A DNA stretch of 6,533 bases from Actinomycetes bacterium (lineage in GTDB: Bacteria > Actinomycetota > Actinomycetes > Actinomycetales > Cellulomonadaceae), in NCBI GenBank assembly GCA_023418375.1, contig JAEZZV010000187.1:1-6533 (forward strand), written 5' to 3'. The notes beneath the pieces are model-generated. The model was given only the letters and a program-made list of their open reading frames with translations, searched no databases and was not told where the DNA came from. Positions 6,275 to 6,533 of the stretch are shown here, piece by piece. A program made the translations under genes and the position numbers. Positions within the stretch are counted from its first letter, which is position 1, and each line of letters begins with the position of its first letter.

Positions 6275-6280
6275 CCTCCT
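6275..6280 (-). promoter_or_regulatory. Shine-Dalgarno sequence of fabG
   Basis: AGGAGG on the minus strand, 6 nt before the GTG at 6268. It is a full anti-16S match and decides the fabG start against the longer open frame that reaches to 6394. Confidence 0.85.
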
Positions 6281-6321
6281 GTGCTCGCTGGGTCGGGTGC
6301 CCGCTCGTGCGGCCCCGGTCG

Positions 6322-6350
6322 ACCGTAGCCCACGGCATCCGGCGGGTCGG
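6322..6350 (-). promoter_or_regulatory. Candidate fabG operon promoter
   Basis: On the minus strand TACGGT (6322-6327) fits the TANNNT -10 box. CCGACC (6345-6350), 17 nt further upstream, matches 3 of 6 bases of a TTGACA -35. Transcription would start near 6315, leaving a leader of roughly 45-50 nt that carries the fabG ribosome site. It is the best candidate I see in the spacer, but GC-rich DNA gives many weak matches. Confidence 0.4.
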
Positions 6351-6408
6351 GTGTACGGCCCGCACAAGGCCGGGCCCCTCGCGCTGTGGGGCACCGACTG
6401 CCGCCGCC

Positions 6409-6414
6409 TAGACT
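6409..6414 (+). promoter_or_regulatory. -10 box for a leaderless DUF3099 transcript
   Basis: TAGACT fits TANNNT and ends 3, 6 and 9 nt before three successive in-frame GTG codons (6418, 6421, 6424). A start site 6-7 nt downstream would fall on or next to the GTG at 6421. No Shine-Dalgarno sequence stands at a useful distance, and no good -35 is visible. Confidence 0.45.
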
Positions 6415-6417
6415 CAG

Positions 6418-6533
6418 GTGGTGGTGCCGCACCGATCCGACCGGGGCGCGGCGGGCGCGGGCACGCGGCCCGCCGACCGCACGCGCGAGGCGGCCGTCCG
6501 CATCACCGCCGTGGCCGCGCCCCTGTCCGACGA
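6418..6533 (+). CDS. Probable DUF3099-family protein, N-terminal fragment
   Basis: An open frame begins at three consecutive GTG codons and runs off the window after 38 residues. The visible part is a charged Arg/Ala-rich N-terminus ending in VRITAVAAPLSD. The segment RIT.....LSD resembles the start of actinobacterial DUF3099 proteins, which continue with a short basic stretch and two membrane helices; those would lie outside this window. I also recall DUF3099 genes next to fabG in actinobacteria. GC-rich third positions support coding. The first GTG is used here; 6421 or 6424 would be one or two codons shorter, and the -10 box at 6409-6414 fits 6421 slightly better. The function of DUF3099 is unknown. 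The family call rests on only about a dozen residues and remembered context. Confidence 0.45.
   Translation, partial: MVVPHRSDRGAAGAGTRPADRTREAAVRITAVAAPLSD

Noticed and set aside
4886..6328. 480-residue plus-strand open frame over fabI and fabG.
   Set aside because: It is Arg/Asp/Gly/His-rich antisense of two genes with intact catalytic motifs. No ribosome site or promoter supports it.
6357..6376. Inverted repeat GGCCCG-N8-CGGGCC in the fabG/DUF3099 divergent spacer, as a possible operator.
   Set aside because: Only 6 bp per arm and made entirely of G and C. It lies upstream of the candidate fabG -35 and overlaps no promoter box, so it is not convincing without conservation data.

Overview
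The window comes from a very GC-rich chromosome. Third codon positions are almost all G or C, GTG starts are common, and there are TANNNT -10 boxes directly in front of start codons. The gene content is actinobacterial: a GT4-type actinobacterial GlgA, GlgC, an InhA-type enoyl-ACP reductase and a MabA-type FabG. A Cellulomonas-like member of the Micrococcales is my best guess, but this rests on gene style and remembered synteny, not on a search.

Layout, left to right. Bases 1-345 (+) hold the 3' end of an unrecognised Ala/Arg-rich protein that overlaps the 3' end of glgA tail to tail. Bases 321-1529 (-) are glgA, and 1599-2840 (+) are glgC. The two diverge from a 69-bp spacer in which each gene has a TANNNT box 6-7 nt before its start codon, so both look leaderless, with an imperfect dyad between the boxes. 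A GC-rich hairpin at 2851-2879 separates glgC from the convergent gene at 2886-4109 (-), a DUF1015-family protein. Upstream of that on the minus strand lie a SixA-type histidine phosphatase (4183-4707), the enoyl-ACP reductase fabI (4709-5476) and the 3-oxoacyl-ACP reductase fabG (5552-6268). The fabG-fabI-phosphatase set reads as one operon, and DUF1015 may be its last gene. After a 149-bp divergent spacer, the start of a probable DUF3099 protein (6418-6533, +) runs off the right edge.

How the genes work together. GlgC makes ADP-glucose and GlgA uses it to build alpha-1,4-glucan or maltose-1-phosphate, so the left half is the storage-glycogen entry point. FabG and FabI perform the two reductive steps of the type II fatty-acid elongation cycle, so the right half is membrane lipid synthesis. 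The phosphatase and the DUF1015 protein have no assigned role here, but their position suggests co-expression with the fatty-acid genes.

This is mostly conserved core chromosome. I see no mobile element, CRISPR array, tRNA, rRNA, phage gene or obvious defence system. The points worth a second look are the compact promoter architecture, the coupled phosphatase, the DUF1015 protein with its ParB/sulfiredoxin-like motif, and the short substrate loop in the InhA-type FabI.
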